Source: Pontederia crassipes | Taxonomy: Eukaryota; Streptophyta; Magnoliopsida; Commelinales; Pontederiaceae | Direction: 5' to 3' | Assembly (NCBI GenBank): GCA_030549335.1 | Contig: CM060195.1 | Span: 1,103,501-1,167,500, forward strand | DNA: 64,000 nucleotides | Shown here: positions 24,620-36,861 of the stretch, piece after piece | Layout of the letters: each line of letters opens with the position of its first letter | Numbering within the stretch: the stretch's first letter is position 1 | Translations under genes and position numbers: made by a program | Notes under the pieces: model-generated | Told to the model about the DNA's origin: nothing | Database searches by the model: none | The model's input: only the letters and a program-made list of their open reading frames with translations

Positions 24620-26562
24620 ACAAGATAGGTACTAAGAAAAATTAAGAGCGTGAGGAAAAATAGATAGATTATAATTTAGATAGAAAGTAACAAAAATGTT
24701 ACGAATTATAGCATTTTTGGTAAATGTTATAAATTACTTATTGAACAGTTCATATTGCATACTTTTACTTTAAAAATAATTTTTTTAACAATGCTATTTT
24801 TTAAAGTTAATTCAACCAATTTGTATTCGATAGTAACTCACTTATCACCTAGTTAATAACATTCATATTGCATGTTGTTAGATTTCATTATATAAGAACT
24901 AGTGTGATGGCTCGGGCGATGCACACATAATATAAAATTAGATGAATTGTATGTTTATAAAATAAGTAGATATTAGTTTGATATTTTAAAATTATTTAAA
25001 GAATATGTAATTTTCTTTGTGTCCCATTTATTTTACTCTCTTCTTAGAAAAAATATTATCATTTAAGTTAGAAATATTAGTCTATTTGATATCTATATGA
25101 ATTTCACAATACATATAATTATATATTATATTTGTTTCAATATATTGCTCTAATTATTTGGATTATGAAAATTTTAAATACATGATGAATACTTAACGAT
25201 ATATTCATGCAAATGATGAATTATTCTTATTTTTTTGTGAAAACCTTGTATTATTTTGTTAAATGTTATGTATTATTATTATTATTATTTAGTGTAAAGA
25301 ATTTAACTATTTAATTGGATAATTAAACTTAAATGTCTGGCTATTGCTATATTTGTCCATGATTGCAAATAGGTAGAAATAATATTTATAAAAAAAAATC
25401 AACATAGTCATTGGTTCTAAAATCCATATTAGCTCTATCATTATTAAGCCACTTCTGCAATAATGATATTTAGTTGTTTATTTTCAACATATGCAACTTT
25501 AACATTGTAGATGATGCACACAATATACAATAAAACTTTAATAAAATAATTTATTCAACACTAATTATTATAATATAAAATAATTCGTACTTGTTAATAT
25601 TAATAGTTATTTATCTAATATCATGGATCTTCCTAAATTATGATCTTTTATGGGATGGACCTTGAATTTGTTCATTAAGTTACACTATTATTTTTTTTGA
25701 AATTATAACTTCCTAAATATTATTAATTATTTGTTCATTTGTGCTGTTGTGAAGTGCATTGAAGATCACAAACTTCAGTCTGCCTTAAAAAATGTAATCA
25801 TGCCTTTATGTGGGTTATGAATTTATTTAAATATAATAAGAAATTAATATACCTTCATAGCATCTTCTGTTCTATAGGGATACTGAGCACATCTCAGTCA
25901 TTGTTTTACTTATCAACAAATTTGATCAAAAGTTATTAAATCATATCATTTAAGTGCATCATTTATTTGAATCGTTGATCAGTGAAGTGAATCAACAACA
26001 AAGTAGGAGGTGATCTAGAGGTACATTAATGTCTTATAATAATGCTTTTATCATTTTATACTATTATGCTCTTATGAGTTTTAAAAATACATTCAAATAT
26101 AATTACATATATATGTTAATAATTTTATATATCATTTTAAAAATATTGTATTATAGTACATATATTATTATTAATTTCCTCACTCAATTTAAAAGTATTA
26201 AATTATGAAAGAAGTACTTAGCATAAATTCTACTATTATTCTTAGTTAATTTAATTTAAAATAGTAGATTAAAACTAAATTTTAAACATAAGCCATGTGC
26301 GATGTATGTTAGACATAGAAAAGTGATCTAATCAAAATTTTATGACAAAATATAGCATATGTTTGTATTTCTAGAAATATTTAAAATATAAATAATATTT
26401 ATTTTGTAAGAAAAAAATTATAATTTTAAATTTATACACAATACGAACAATTTTTGCATCATTTTAGCATTAATCTATTAACAATGTATGTTAACTTAAT
26501 CTTGTGCATTCGTATCGGGAAGAACTTAGCTTCCTCTTTTTCCTATGTTTGCTACATTGTTC

Positions 26563-26770
26563 TCCAGAGATGTCTCTGGAAAACATCCGAAAAGTCCCTT
26601 ACGACTTCAATTGTTTGAGCTTCATGGTTAGCATTTGTCTAATATCCTCTGCATCCACTCCTCAACATTTTCTGGGCTTTAATTGCAGACACCATCATTT
26701 TGGTTGTAGTCGAGGGAGTGCGAACATATGGTGACTTGAGGACCCTTTTGTGTATCGATAAAGATTTTCT
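26563..26770 (-). repeat. Left terminal redundancy of the permuted element
   Basis: Matches 33881-34102 in direct orientation, sharing for example ACGACTTCAATTGTTTGAGC and ACCATCATTTTGGTTGTAGT. It encodes the linker between protease and RT up to the DISG motif, where homology ends. Compared with the right copy it lacks about 15 bases near 26640. Confidence 0.85.
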
Positions 26771-26818
26771 TCAGCCTGCAATGTAAATATACGTCGTGGT
26801 AGAACAACCAGTCCATAC

Positions 26819-28142
26819 CTAAAATGATGTGTAATCCTCCATGGGAATGATGATCAAGTCTGCAGAAAAATTTCTTCCATCTACCTCTATGGGTACATTC
26901 GGAAGATACTTCTTAGTATGAATAGTACCCATAGGCATTGTGATGTCTAGCGGACAATCAATATCTTGTACTTTCATATTCAACATAGCAGCCAAATCCT
27001 TAGAACTGAAAGAATGGATGGCACCAGAATCAAATCGGATTGTAGCATGCATATCAGCTATAGGAATTGTAACTTGTATGACCTCATGATCATCGTGATC
27101 TCCCTTGGCTCGCATATTGTACACCCTGCCTTGAACTAGCTTTCCTGGACTTTCGCCCTTATCTTTGTCATGCTCATTCTTCCTTAAATCTGGGCAATCT
27201 CCAATGAAATGACCATGCCGACCACATTGGATACATACACCTGTCTTGCGGCGACATTCTCCCGGGTGAAACTTTTGACAATGAGGACAGGGGTTTCTAT
27301 TTTGTTGTTGTTCATTGTGAGGAACATAGGGCCTTCTATTATCTTCCCTTTTACGATCATCTCTCCTGTCATGCTTGATGAGTCTTCTTTTATCCCAATG
27401 CGGCTTGCCTAGATCGAGAGATCCTGTTGGTGCCTTTCCCTTCTGTTGTGTCTTCAACTAGGCTTCATGTTCACTTTCAAAATCATAAGCCAATTATGTT
27501 GCATCATCTAAATTTTGGCAACGCCCACTTATAACTTTCTCTTTCAGACTGGTGCGTAATCCACTGATGAACCTCTTTGCTCGGGACCTGTCAGTCTTCT
27601 CCATAGTGCAATATTTCTCAAGCTGCAAATAGTTGGTCAAGTACTGGGCCACCATCATATTTCCTTGATTCAATTGCAGGAATTCTTCTTGTTTTTTTAT
27701 CTTTCTTGTACTGAGGGAAGTAGCGTTCCTCAAATACTTCTTTAAAATTCTTCCAAGTGATAGTAGGCTGACCAAAGAATTTTGTGTTTTTGGTGGCCTT
27801 CCACCAATTCTTCGCGTCGCCAGTTAGACGATTAACAGCATACACAAAATTTTGACTTTCAGCACATTGCATCTCTTCAAAGGTCTCCTTCTTGGTGTCC
27901 ATCCATTCCTCTGCTTTGTCAAAATCTTCAGTGCCAACAAATTGAGGGGGTTGTAGTTTGAAGAATCCGTCAATTGTATCCTTAGAGGTCTCCTTTTGTT
28001 GCTCTTTTTGGGTAGCACGCAATAATCTTTCTAAGAGGTTGTTATGTTCATCAACTATAAGGCCAATAGTAGTCTGCGCTTGTTTATCCCCGTAATCTTC
28101 TTGCTCAGCAGAGGAAGTAGATGGGACTCGTTTTGGCGACAT
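26819..28142 (-). pseudogene. Gypsy gag and protease, frameshifted
   Basis: The gag start at 28142 opens MSPKRVPSTSS and includes the capsid-like W-W-K and F-x-x-x-Y-F-P features (TGDAKNWWKA, FEERYFPQY). The frame shifts near 27690 and again meets stops near 27460-27490. The downstream part has a CCHC zinc knuckle (CIQCGRHGHFIGDC) and an aspartic protease active site reading FDSGAIHSF, where the usual Thr after DSGA is Ile. It ends at a stop at 26819. The capsid would package element RNA. As it stands the unit is inactive. Confidence 0.8.
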
Positions 28143-28296
28143 CTACATTCACACAATGATAATAGGATAACATCATATTATAACAGTTCAAACTTTTAAA
28201 AGTCCACATACCTTTTTCTTGATGATGTTGTGGTGGCTCATGACACTTGCACATGTACTCTTGCACTTTTAGGACATCAAAAGAGTCCTAACCTTA

Positions 28297-28307
28297 GGTT
28301 GATACCA
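28297..28307 (-). promoter_or_regulatory. Primer binding site of the permuted gypsy element
   Basis: The minus strand reads TGGTATCAACC directly after the LTR end ...ATTACAACA. The first eight bases match the 3' end of plant initiator-Met tRNA (TGGTATCAGAGC). The position fixes the LTR 3' boundary and confirms minus orientation with gag downstream. Confidence 0.7.
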
Positions 28308-31013
28308 TGTTGTAATGCCCTGAAAATACACCCGAAAGCACCATCGAATTTCCCTTCGACACGTGTCCGAATGCACTTCCGGAGCGCTACTCTTGACTTT
28401 TACTTTGACTTTAACTAACTCAAGATTAGTCAACAAAAGGAAACTCAATTGAGGAAACAAACTTAATTATATACATAAATGTCTTTAATGCAGAAATAAA
28501 ACTTCATAATTCAAATAAAAGACTTCAAATAAATACAACTCTAAAGATGTTGCTTTAAACATAGCAACACTTTAAAAATAAGAAAGATATAGGGACTTAG
28601 ACTAGAATACTTTTCTTCATGTGCAAGCAGTCTTGTCATGAGCATCACCATCAAGCAAAGCATCAGGACCTCTATTCCTGCACATCTGCAGGATCCGGTA
28701 TAGGGGAGAAATTCTCATAGTGAGTATTACTAAGTAACGTCCATCCTAAAAATAGCATTCATATGCATACATTCATAGTCATAAAATTATAAAACATATC
28801 ATTCTTTTCATAACCCGACATAAATAACATAACAAAGGCATCTGAGTGCAACATATATCATAAATAAAAAAACATTCATAGACTATGAACGTACCTTTCG
28901 TCACTTTCATTTCTTTTTGTTTCATCTTTGCTTTTTTTAACTTTCATCATTCTTTCTTTAACTTATGCCTTAGAAGTTATACATTTAACTTCTTTCTTTA
29001 ATCTTATTATTTTGAAGGGCTCTTCTTTTTCTTAGGGTACATAATGTCACTTCATGCATCATCTCGTCAATGGCTATACACACCATGACGGGGCTCTCAT
29101 TATGGAGCAAGAATTCAAAGATTCTAATTGGTTGCACAGGGTGGAGAGTCCCGTACAACAAGAGTGGTGATCATCGGTGTGTTACCTTCACCAGCCCATA
29201 ATTTCACTATTTTGCCTTCAGCTACACTACCCACCCTTATCTTTAATTTTCGTTTTGGCATCTTCGTTCTCCCATATCAATTCATGAGCATGATGACCCT
29301 CCTTTTACAGCTTTTTATCTAGATTAGATTACAATGTCTATATTTACATTTCATAATTAAATTGTGTCATGTAAATCTTAATTTGAAACATCATACCATA
29401 CGAGACATACGCCCTTTGACAATCGACAACTTCTAAACCAACACAATTTAATCTCAGGTTAAGCATAAGAAATCAAAGGACGAACATTAGCTCAATTAAA
29501 GAAGGAACTTCACTTTAATCACAAATACTTAGAGCAAGGGCACTAGCTTAATAGTTAACGAATAAAACATTAACATTGTAAATAAATAACACAAGCGTCT
29601 CGAATTGGTTGAACTCAATACTCAAGGTGCAATGTGCAAGATTTTTGTTCAGGTGCGATAAAATCTAATTAAATGTTCATATTTTGTCACAATATTAAAA
29701 TACGAAATATTTACTTTTAGCATGTTGGTAAAATGCCTAACATTGAGTCTGATCATCTATTATATTTTAATTGTTACATGTTGGTAGTCTGATCATGTAA
29801 AATCATTAACTAAGGTATCATGAGAAGGATTATGACTATATATTATATTATATTATATGTAATGTTAACATCTGAGTGCAAGTCTTTGAGAATGCTACAT
29901 GGAAGATCATGCAATGTGTATAACGTATAAAATGACACATCAAATTTGTCCTTTTCTTCACTGTCATGTAACAATTAGCACTAGACAAGAATAATCATTA
30001 CATTTGGTTCATGCACTCTAACCCCATCAGCACCTACCGAGAGTAAAAGGCCTCCCTAATTAAATATGTATATATATGATAGACTATATCAATTTATCTC
30101 TTAGTAATATGCTAGCACCAGTATAGACGAACGTGGCATATTAATGTATTAGTCATTATTATGGTCAACATTGCGTTCAAGTAAAGTAACATAAGGTAAT
30201 AAAATTTACATGACCCGATGATGCATAGCTCGGCCATATAAAATAACACGTTAAATAGCAAGAAGTCGCCATTACATCCATAGTAAAAGCTAAGGCAGTT
30301 TAATCTATTTCAAAGTGAATAATCTGAACCTATCGTAAAGGATGTGAACATGCAATTTAAGACACGGAGCATCGATCATGCAAATGATGTGTACATACTT
30401 TCTTTGCATAAATATGAATCAAAAGTACCTAATCTATGAACTGTCGCAGGGATCATATCCAATTATCCGAACTATGAACGTTAATTCATGAATTTAATCT
30501 AATAAAGTTTAAACTCAGCATTCCCTAATTATTTCGTAATGGGTCTAGGAAACATTATCGCTTTCTACTAAGAAGACGATAAAATAAATTGGATCCTCGT
30601 TACATACCGCTTTGACGATAGCTTTTTCGTTGTGTTTCCGATCTTCCTTTGTCCTCTTTGTTATCTTCCCTAAACCTACGTTTTCCTCTTCCCTTTGTTC
30701 GTTCTCACTGGTTACTATTGTTGAAATCTCGTCGGAGTGAGCATTGGAAAAACAACAAAGGAGGAAAAGGTCACCGTGATTTTTACCTCTACTCGTGATG
30801 TGAAAATAAGAGGCAAAAGAATGTTTTCCCCTGGAAGAAAGAGATGGATTCTACTAGGTGCAGAACTAACGGGGGATTGGTGCTGTGATGCAACAATTTT
30901 GATGGGTAAAGGAGGAGGACGTGGGGGTGTGCAAGGCCTAAGAACCGGTCCCCCTTGTGACCTATTCACCCCATTTTTATTATTATTATTGTTTTATACA
31001 CGTGGATGTTGCA
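28308..31013 (-). mobile_element. Single LTR of the permuted gypsy element, about 2.7 kb
   Basis: On the minus strand it starts TGCAACATCC just after the end of pol and ends GGGCATTACAACA next to the primer site. Thus pol lies on its upstream side and gag on its downstream side, and no second LTR copy exists in the window. The region is non-coding and contains AT-rich stretches and a short GC-rich patch at 30890-30960. The exact upstream boundary is my best estimate. Confidence 0.6.
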
Positions 31014-34000
31014 TAATAACCTTCTTAAAAATAAATTCGTCCTCGAATTTACGAAAAATAGAATCTTACCAAATAAACTCGAAAATTCTTTGCGCATTTC
31101 TTCTTCGAGTTTCCAAGTAGCTTCATCTTCTTGATGATAGCTCCATGCCACCTTCACCATTGGTACCTCTTTATTCTTTATGCGCTTCTTTGTATACTCG
31201 AAAATTTTGTTCGGTGCTTCTTTGTATGATAAATCCTCTTCCAAGTTGGGTTCCTCAATTCGAATTATTTTTGCATCGCCGTGCAAATATTTTCGAAGCA
31301 TGGTGACGTGAAAAACGTTATGCACACGTCCATAAGATGGTGGCAGTGCCAATCTACAAGCCACTTCGCTTACCAAATCCAAAATTTCAAATGGACCCAT
31401 ATATCGAGGGCTTAACTTTCACTTTTTGCTAAAGCGTATTACTCCTTTGGTCGGTGACGTCTTTTACATAATCATATCACCCACTTTATAAATTTGCTCT
31501 CTTCTACCATTGTCTGCATAAGTATTTTGCCAACTATGAGCTACTTTCATCCTTTTTCTAATTAAGTCCACTTTCTTTGCATACTCTTGTGCTTGCTTTA
31601 CTTGTTCCTCCTTCCAACAAGTAGGCGAATGACAAGGCCGACCGTATAGAACTGCAAAAGGAGCCATGCGTATGTTGGAATGATAGTTATTATTGTAAGC
31701 AAACTCTATCAATGGTAGGTGATCATCCCAATTGCCATGCCAATCCAAGACACAAGCTATCAGCATATCCTCAAGAGTTTGAATTGTCCTTTCTGATTGT
31801 CCATCACTTTGCGGATGAAACGCGGTATTGTAATTCAGCCTAGTACTGAATGCCTTTTGGATGCTCCTTCATAATCGAGACGTGAATCGAGGGTCTCTAT
31901 CTGACATTATGGAAACTAAAATTCCATGTAGTTGGATAACCTCCTTAAGATGCAAGTCCATCAGACTCTCGATCGACTATTTTTCTTTCATTGCCAGGAA
32001 GTGAGCTGTCTTCGTTAATCTGTCAATAATTACCCAAATGGAGTCATGGCCCTTCTTAGTGCGGGGTAGACCTGTAATAAAATCTATCGTGATTCTCTCT
32101 CATTTCCACTCTGGAATTCCTAAGTCTTGAAGTAGTCCATACGGTCTTTGATGCTCCACATTCACTTGTTGACATACCAAGCATTTAGAGACATACTCGA
32201 CTATCTCACGCTTCATGTTGTTCTACCATAAGGTTCTCTGTAAGTCTTTGTACATTTTGGTACTGCCTGGATCGATCGTGAACTTTGACTTATGGCCTTC
32301 ATCTAAGACTTCGCTTCTCTTCGTAGTGCTTCATTATTTGGAACCCATAAGCAATCACGATACTTGATTCTGCCATCCTTTGAAAGTGTCATGCCAGTTT
32401 GCTCCTTGCTATACAAACTAACCATATATTGATATTCTGTATCTCTGACTGAGCTTTGATGATTCTGTTCACTAAGTCTAATTGGATTCCAAGATGTACC
32501 ATCAATGTACCTCGGTGATTGTTGAATTTCGGCCTCCATTGGATAACTTTCTCAAACATCTTCCATCTATGCACTCGTAAGCAAGCAAGTGAACCTTTTC
32601 GACTGAGTGCGTCGGCAATCGTATTTGCTTTGCCCGGATGGTAGTTGATAAAGACTTCATAGTCCTTTAATAATTCCATCCAGCTTCGTTGTTGAATGTT
32701 AAGATCCTTCTACGAGAAGACATACATCAAACTTTTATGGTTAGTGTAGACTTCGAATTCTTCACCATAGAGGTAGTGACGCCAAATTTTCAAGGCAAAG
32801 ACGATAGCATCTAGCTCCAAATCATGAGTTGGATAGTTGACTTGATATTTTTTTAACTGCCTTGAAGCATATGCTACCATTTTTCCATGCTGCATTAGAA
32901 CACATCCTAGACTTGTACCACATGCGTCGCTATAAACCACGTAGCCATATAGCCACCACTGCCTGAGGGTATAGTGAGGATTGATGCAGTGGCGAGTCTA
33001 GACTTCAATTCTTGGAAACTGCTCTCGCACTTCTCCGACCACTTGAATTTGACATCCTTCCTTGTTAGATTGATCAAGGGCGCTGCTATTTTGGAGAAGT
33101 CCTTTATGATCCTTCAGTAATATCCTGCTACGCCTAAAAAACTCTGAATCTCGGTTGTATTCTTTGGCTGCCTCCAATTGGCCACTGTTTCTACCTTTGC
33201 CAGGTCAACGTATATGCCTTGTTTAGAGATAACATGTCCGAGGAATATAATTTCATCCAACCAGAATTCACATTTGAAAAGCTTGACGTAGAGTTGGTTC
33301 TTCCTCAATGTCTCCAATACTATCTTCAGATGTTCTTGATGTTCTTTTGGATTCGACGAGTAGATCAATATATCATCTATAAACACAATGACAAATCGAT
33401 CGAGGTATGGTTGGAACACTCTATTCACAAGGTCCATGAAAGCTGTAGGAGCATTCATCAGTCCAAAAGACATTACTAAAAATTCGTAGTGTCCATATCT
33501 AGATCGAAATGCCATCTTTGAAATGTCTTCGTCGGCTACTCTTAGCTGATAGTAGCCGCTTCATAGATCAATTTTTGAGAATACCGAAGCTGATGATAGC
33601 TAATCGAATAGGTCATCAATACGTGATAAGGGATATTCTTAACCGTTGCTTTATTTAGCATCCTATAGTCGATGCAAAGTCGAAGTGATCCATCTTTTTT
33701 TCTTTACGAACAACACTGGTGCACACCAAAGCGAGACACTCGATCTTATGAAGACTTTATCAAGTAACTCCTGAATTTGCCTCTTTAGCTCTTGCATTTC
33801 TGCAGGTGCCATTCTATAAGGAGTGGGGTAGTCCTTGGCATGAGATCGAATCGAAAGTTGACCTCTCTTCGTGGTAGTAATCCAGAGATGTCTTTCGGAA
33901 AAACATCCAGAAAGTCGCTTACGACTTCAATTGTTTGAGCTTCATGGTTAGCATTTGTCTTGGTGACGCTTGTTAGATATCCTCTGCATCCGCTCCTCAA

Positions 34001-34102
34001 CATCTTCTGGGCTTTTAATTGCAGACACCATCATTTTGGTTGTAGTCGAGGGAGTGCCGCATATGGTGACTTGAGGACCCTTTTGTGTACCGATAAGGAT
34101 TG
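31014..34102 (-). pseudogene. Gypsy pol (RT, RNase H, integrase, chromodomain), broken
   Basis: Pieces read in order on the minus strand. The linker contains [16 protein letters not shown] (about 33900). RT has the catalytic FIDDILIYS near 33370. RNase H begins [14 protein letters not shown] near 32935. The integrase has the catalytic-Glu region HPQSDGQSERT near 31810, then LPLIEFAYNNNYHS. The tail has KIFEYTKKRIKNKEVPMVKV and a W-rich end (WSYHQEDEATWKLEEEMR) typical of chromoviral elements. Multiple frameshifts and stops separate the pieces, so no active polyprotein is encoded. At its upstream edge it lacks gag and protease, which lie instead at the other end of the insert. Confidence 0.85.
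33881..34102 (-). repeat. Right terminal redundancy of the permuted element
   Basis: Direct repeat of 26563-26770. Homology stops at 34102, after which the sequence becomes AT-rich flank unrelated to the protease region found next to the left copy. Confidence 0.85.
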
Positions 34103-36861
34103 TTTTTACTAATTACTTATGAATCTAAAAAAATAAAACCTCTAAAAGAGAAAGTCATGTACAATTACAAAAAAACAAAATTTATGCATACAAATACATT
34201 ATTTACATAAAATTAATTGGCTAGATTTGGAAGTTCATGCAAACAATTCCCAGAATATTTGAAGTTACAAATCTCACATAAATTAAAAAAATGATGAATA
34301 CTATCATAACAAAACATATGGTCAGAAATTAACTTGTGCATTAATTTTTTTTACAATATTAGATCAAAATAGATGATCTGTAACTGTGTTTGCACAATAC
34401 ATTTTTGTACATAATGAGATTGCTAACTTTTAGAAAATAGTAATTACCTTATAAATATAATTGGTACATGCTCTTTTAGTAATATAAAAAGAGTAAAATC
34501 AATATCCATTTAAATAGGTGGAGTTAATATTCTTGTTTTTCATTAAAATTTTAAATAATAATTTTGTACAGAGAATACATAATGCGATGGCAGCGTCGAC
34601 ATAAGAATTGAAAGAAAATAAAAGTGACTCATAACTCTAAACAATAATAATCTTGAAAAAGTTAAAACATAAAATAGAATAATTTGTTGAAGAAAAATGC
34701 AAGTAAGAAAAATCTCACTTAAAACTAACATAATAAAGAAAAAAATATGAAAAGAATGAGCCATAGAAAGAACTAAATTGAATAAAAAAGAGAGAAAAAA
34801 AGAATAATTCCCATGAGAAATAAAAAAATAATGATATCTTAAATAAATAAATAACTTTAGAGAGTAATATTTGTATCAAAGATATAAACAATCTTGAGAT
34901 AAAGATATGAACATAGTATTGACACATCCGGATGAGATAGTTGATTGTGGAAGTACTTTTGATGTAAATGTCTTATTTATAGTAAGTTCTATTGTTAATG
35001 TAAATGAATTATATTTCGTAACCGTATAAGTAACCACCTAATAAGATATTATTTTATATTTACAAATTAATTAATCATCCATTTATTTGACTAATGACTA
35101 TAATAAGATATTAATCGATCTCTTTTATACTAATAAATAATTCATAAGACAATTACACTACATGATATATATATTGATTCATTTTATACTAATAAATAAT
35201 TAATAGCATGATTGGACTATACTATAGACACATGTCAGCATCTATTATGCTAGGTTTCTTCTTAAATACATTAAGCATTATGACGTTAATGATATTTTTT
35301 TAAAAAAATAATGATATAATTATGCCAGATGTGTTTTTTGTAATATAATATTTTCCTCACACTCTAACTAATAACTGAAGCATAAAGACTTTTTTCACTA
35401 TCATTATTTTTACTACATAAAATCAAATTCTAGAATAAGGGAGAAATGAGGAATTTACTTGTAGATTATTTTTAAAATTCTAAAGAAAAAGTTGGGAAAT
35501 TTACTGTAAAATAATAATTGAGATATCATGCTAATGATATATTGTAAAATTATGTAGATATCATTTATCTTCTTTGGCATTAAATTAATTAACCACATCT
35601 ATATTAGTATATTAGCGACTTTAGTATTGAGTTATAGTTAGTACTACGTTCAATTCAACTACGTTTGATAGTAACCATAATAGTTTATTTAAATACTTTA
35701 GTATTACGATAGGATCAGTTAATATACTAAGTTAACATAGCCACATTTAGTATCCATTATTTAACTACTTTATTATCAATTAACTAATATACCCATCTTT
35801 CCATCACAAATATTATCATAGTTTAATAATTAATTCAAGTTATTCAAATAGAAATGTATAGTTATAATAATTGTATAGATAATAGATATGATTATTATAT
35901 AATTATCATATTTTGTAATCATAACTTATATTTTTAATTTATAATTAATATTTTTTATGGACACTTGTCAATATATTTTTATGCCAAGTGTTCATTTCCT
36001 CGTTGCAAACTTCTTTGCTTTTAATATAATTACGATGCAGGAGTGTTATAAAATAATTAATAAATATAAAAGGAATCATTTTTTAAAAAAATAGATATTA
36101 TTATATTTATAAATAATAAATTATAAAATAATAATAGTTAAAATTGATGTAGTTAACAAAAGATTTTTCGCTGATAATCAAACTAATCTATTATTTTAAA
36201 ACTTAATGATCACATCAATTTACTCACATTTTCCTCCTCTTTTAAAAAATAATATTTAATTTATTATTAAAATATATACTAATGTCATATTAATATTCTG
36301 TAAAACACATAATTAAAAATACTAACAATAAATATAATTATTTTTAATGACGAATCTCTGATCTCTAGAGTTTTGATATCTTATATATCTCCTCATAATT
36401 ACGTATATCTGTAAACTATTTTAGTGTTTAAGACATTAGTAATTTGCTACATTCGATCTCTTTTTTTTTCCTTCAACTATTTCTATTATTTGATCTTAAA
36501 TTTCTAATTAACTTCCCACTTAACATATAAATTATTATTTCAATTAGAAAAAATCATATGATTCGTCTTATTGGTCAAAGTCAAATTTCATAAAAGTTAT
36601 CCTTTTATTTTTTAAATCACTTATTGGCATTTCCTTATAAAATCAAATAAAACAAATACAAATCATCTTAATAAATGTCATTAAATAAATAATGATTTAT
36701 CGTTAAATATCATTTCTATATTGTACGGACATGGAAACTTGTCAACCATTATTATAATAAAATTATATGGTTAGATAATTACTCATGTAGTGTAAATAAT
36801 TGTCATAATTAATTTATTAAAAATTATTATACCACAAAAGAATAGTATCTCTTTATCAAAT
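34103..36861. other. AT-rich DNA, partly Helitron-like
   Basis: No gene. The part 35870-36035 resembles 61700-61940 (shared run ATTTATAATTAATATTTTT and a TTAATATA end motif), supporting a Helitron 5' end. From 36036 to 36861 I see only AT-rich unique sequence. Confidence 0.45.

Larger units (their letters stand above)
26563..34102 (-). mobile_element. Circularly permuted Ty3/gypsy element with a single LTR
   Basis: Reading the minus strand, the order is protease/RT linker, RT, RNase H, integrase, chromodomain-like tail, LTR, primer site, gag, protease, protease/RT linker. A normal element is LTR-gag-pol-LTR. The first and last about 210 bp (33881-34102 and 26563-26770) are the same segment, diverged and with a 15-bp or so indel. 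The 7.54-kb length equals one LTR plus one internal region. All coding parts carry frameshifts and stops. Confidence 0.75.
24899..36035 (-). mobile_element. Putative minus-strand Helitron hosting a retroelement
   Basis: On the minus strand the right edge begins TCGTAATTATATTAAAAGC, similar to Helitron 5' ends. The left edge ends GCATCGCCCGAGCCATCACACTAG followed by T, a Helitron-type CTAG terminus with a degenerate hairpin just upstream. The flanking host bases are A and T, as expected. The 5' 150 bp are similar to a second minus-strand end near 61740-61940. No Rep/helicase coding is visible, so it would be non-autonomous. Without the 7.5-kb retroelement insert it is about 3.6 kb. Pairing of these two ends is inference. 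Confidence 0.4.

Noticed and set aside
26819-34102. Two independent truncated gypsy elements, one gag-only and one pol-only
   Set aside because: Both would have to break at the same 210-bp point and share one LTR; the permuted single unit is simpler, though not proven.
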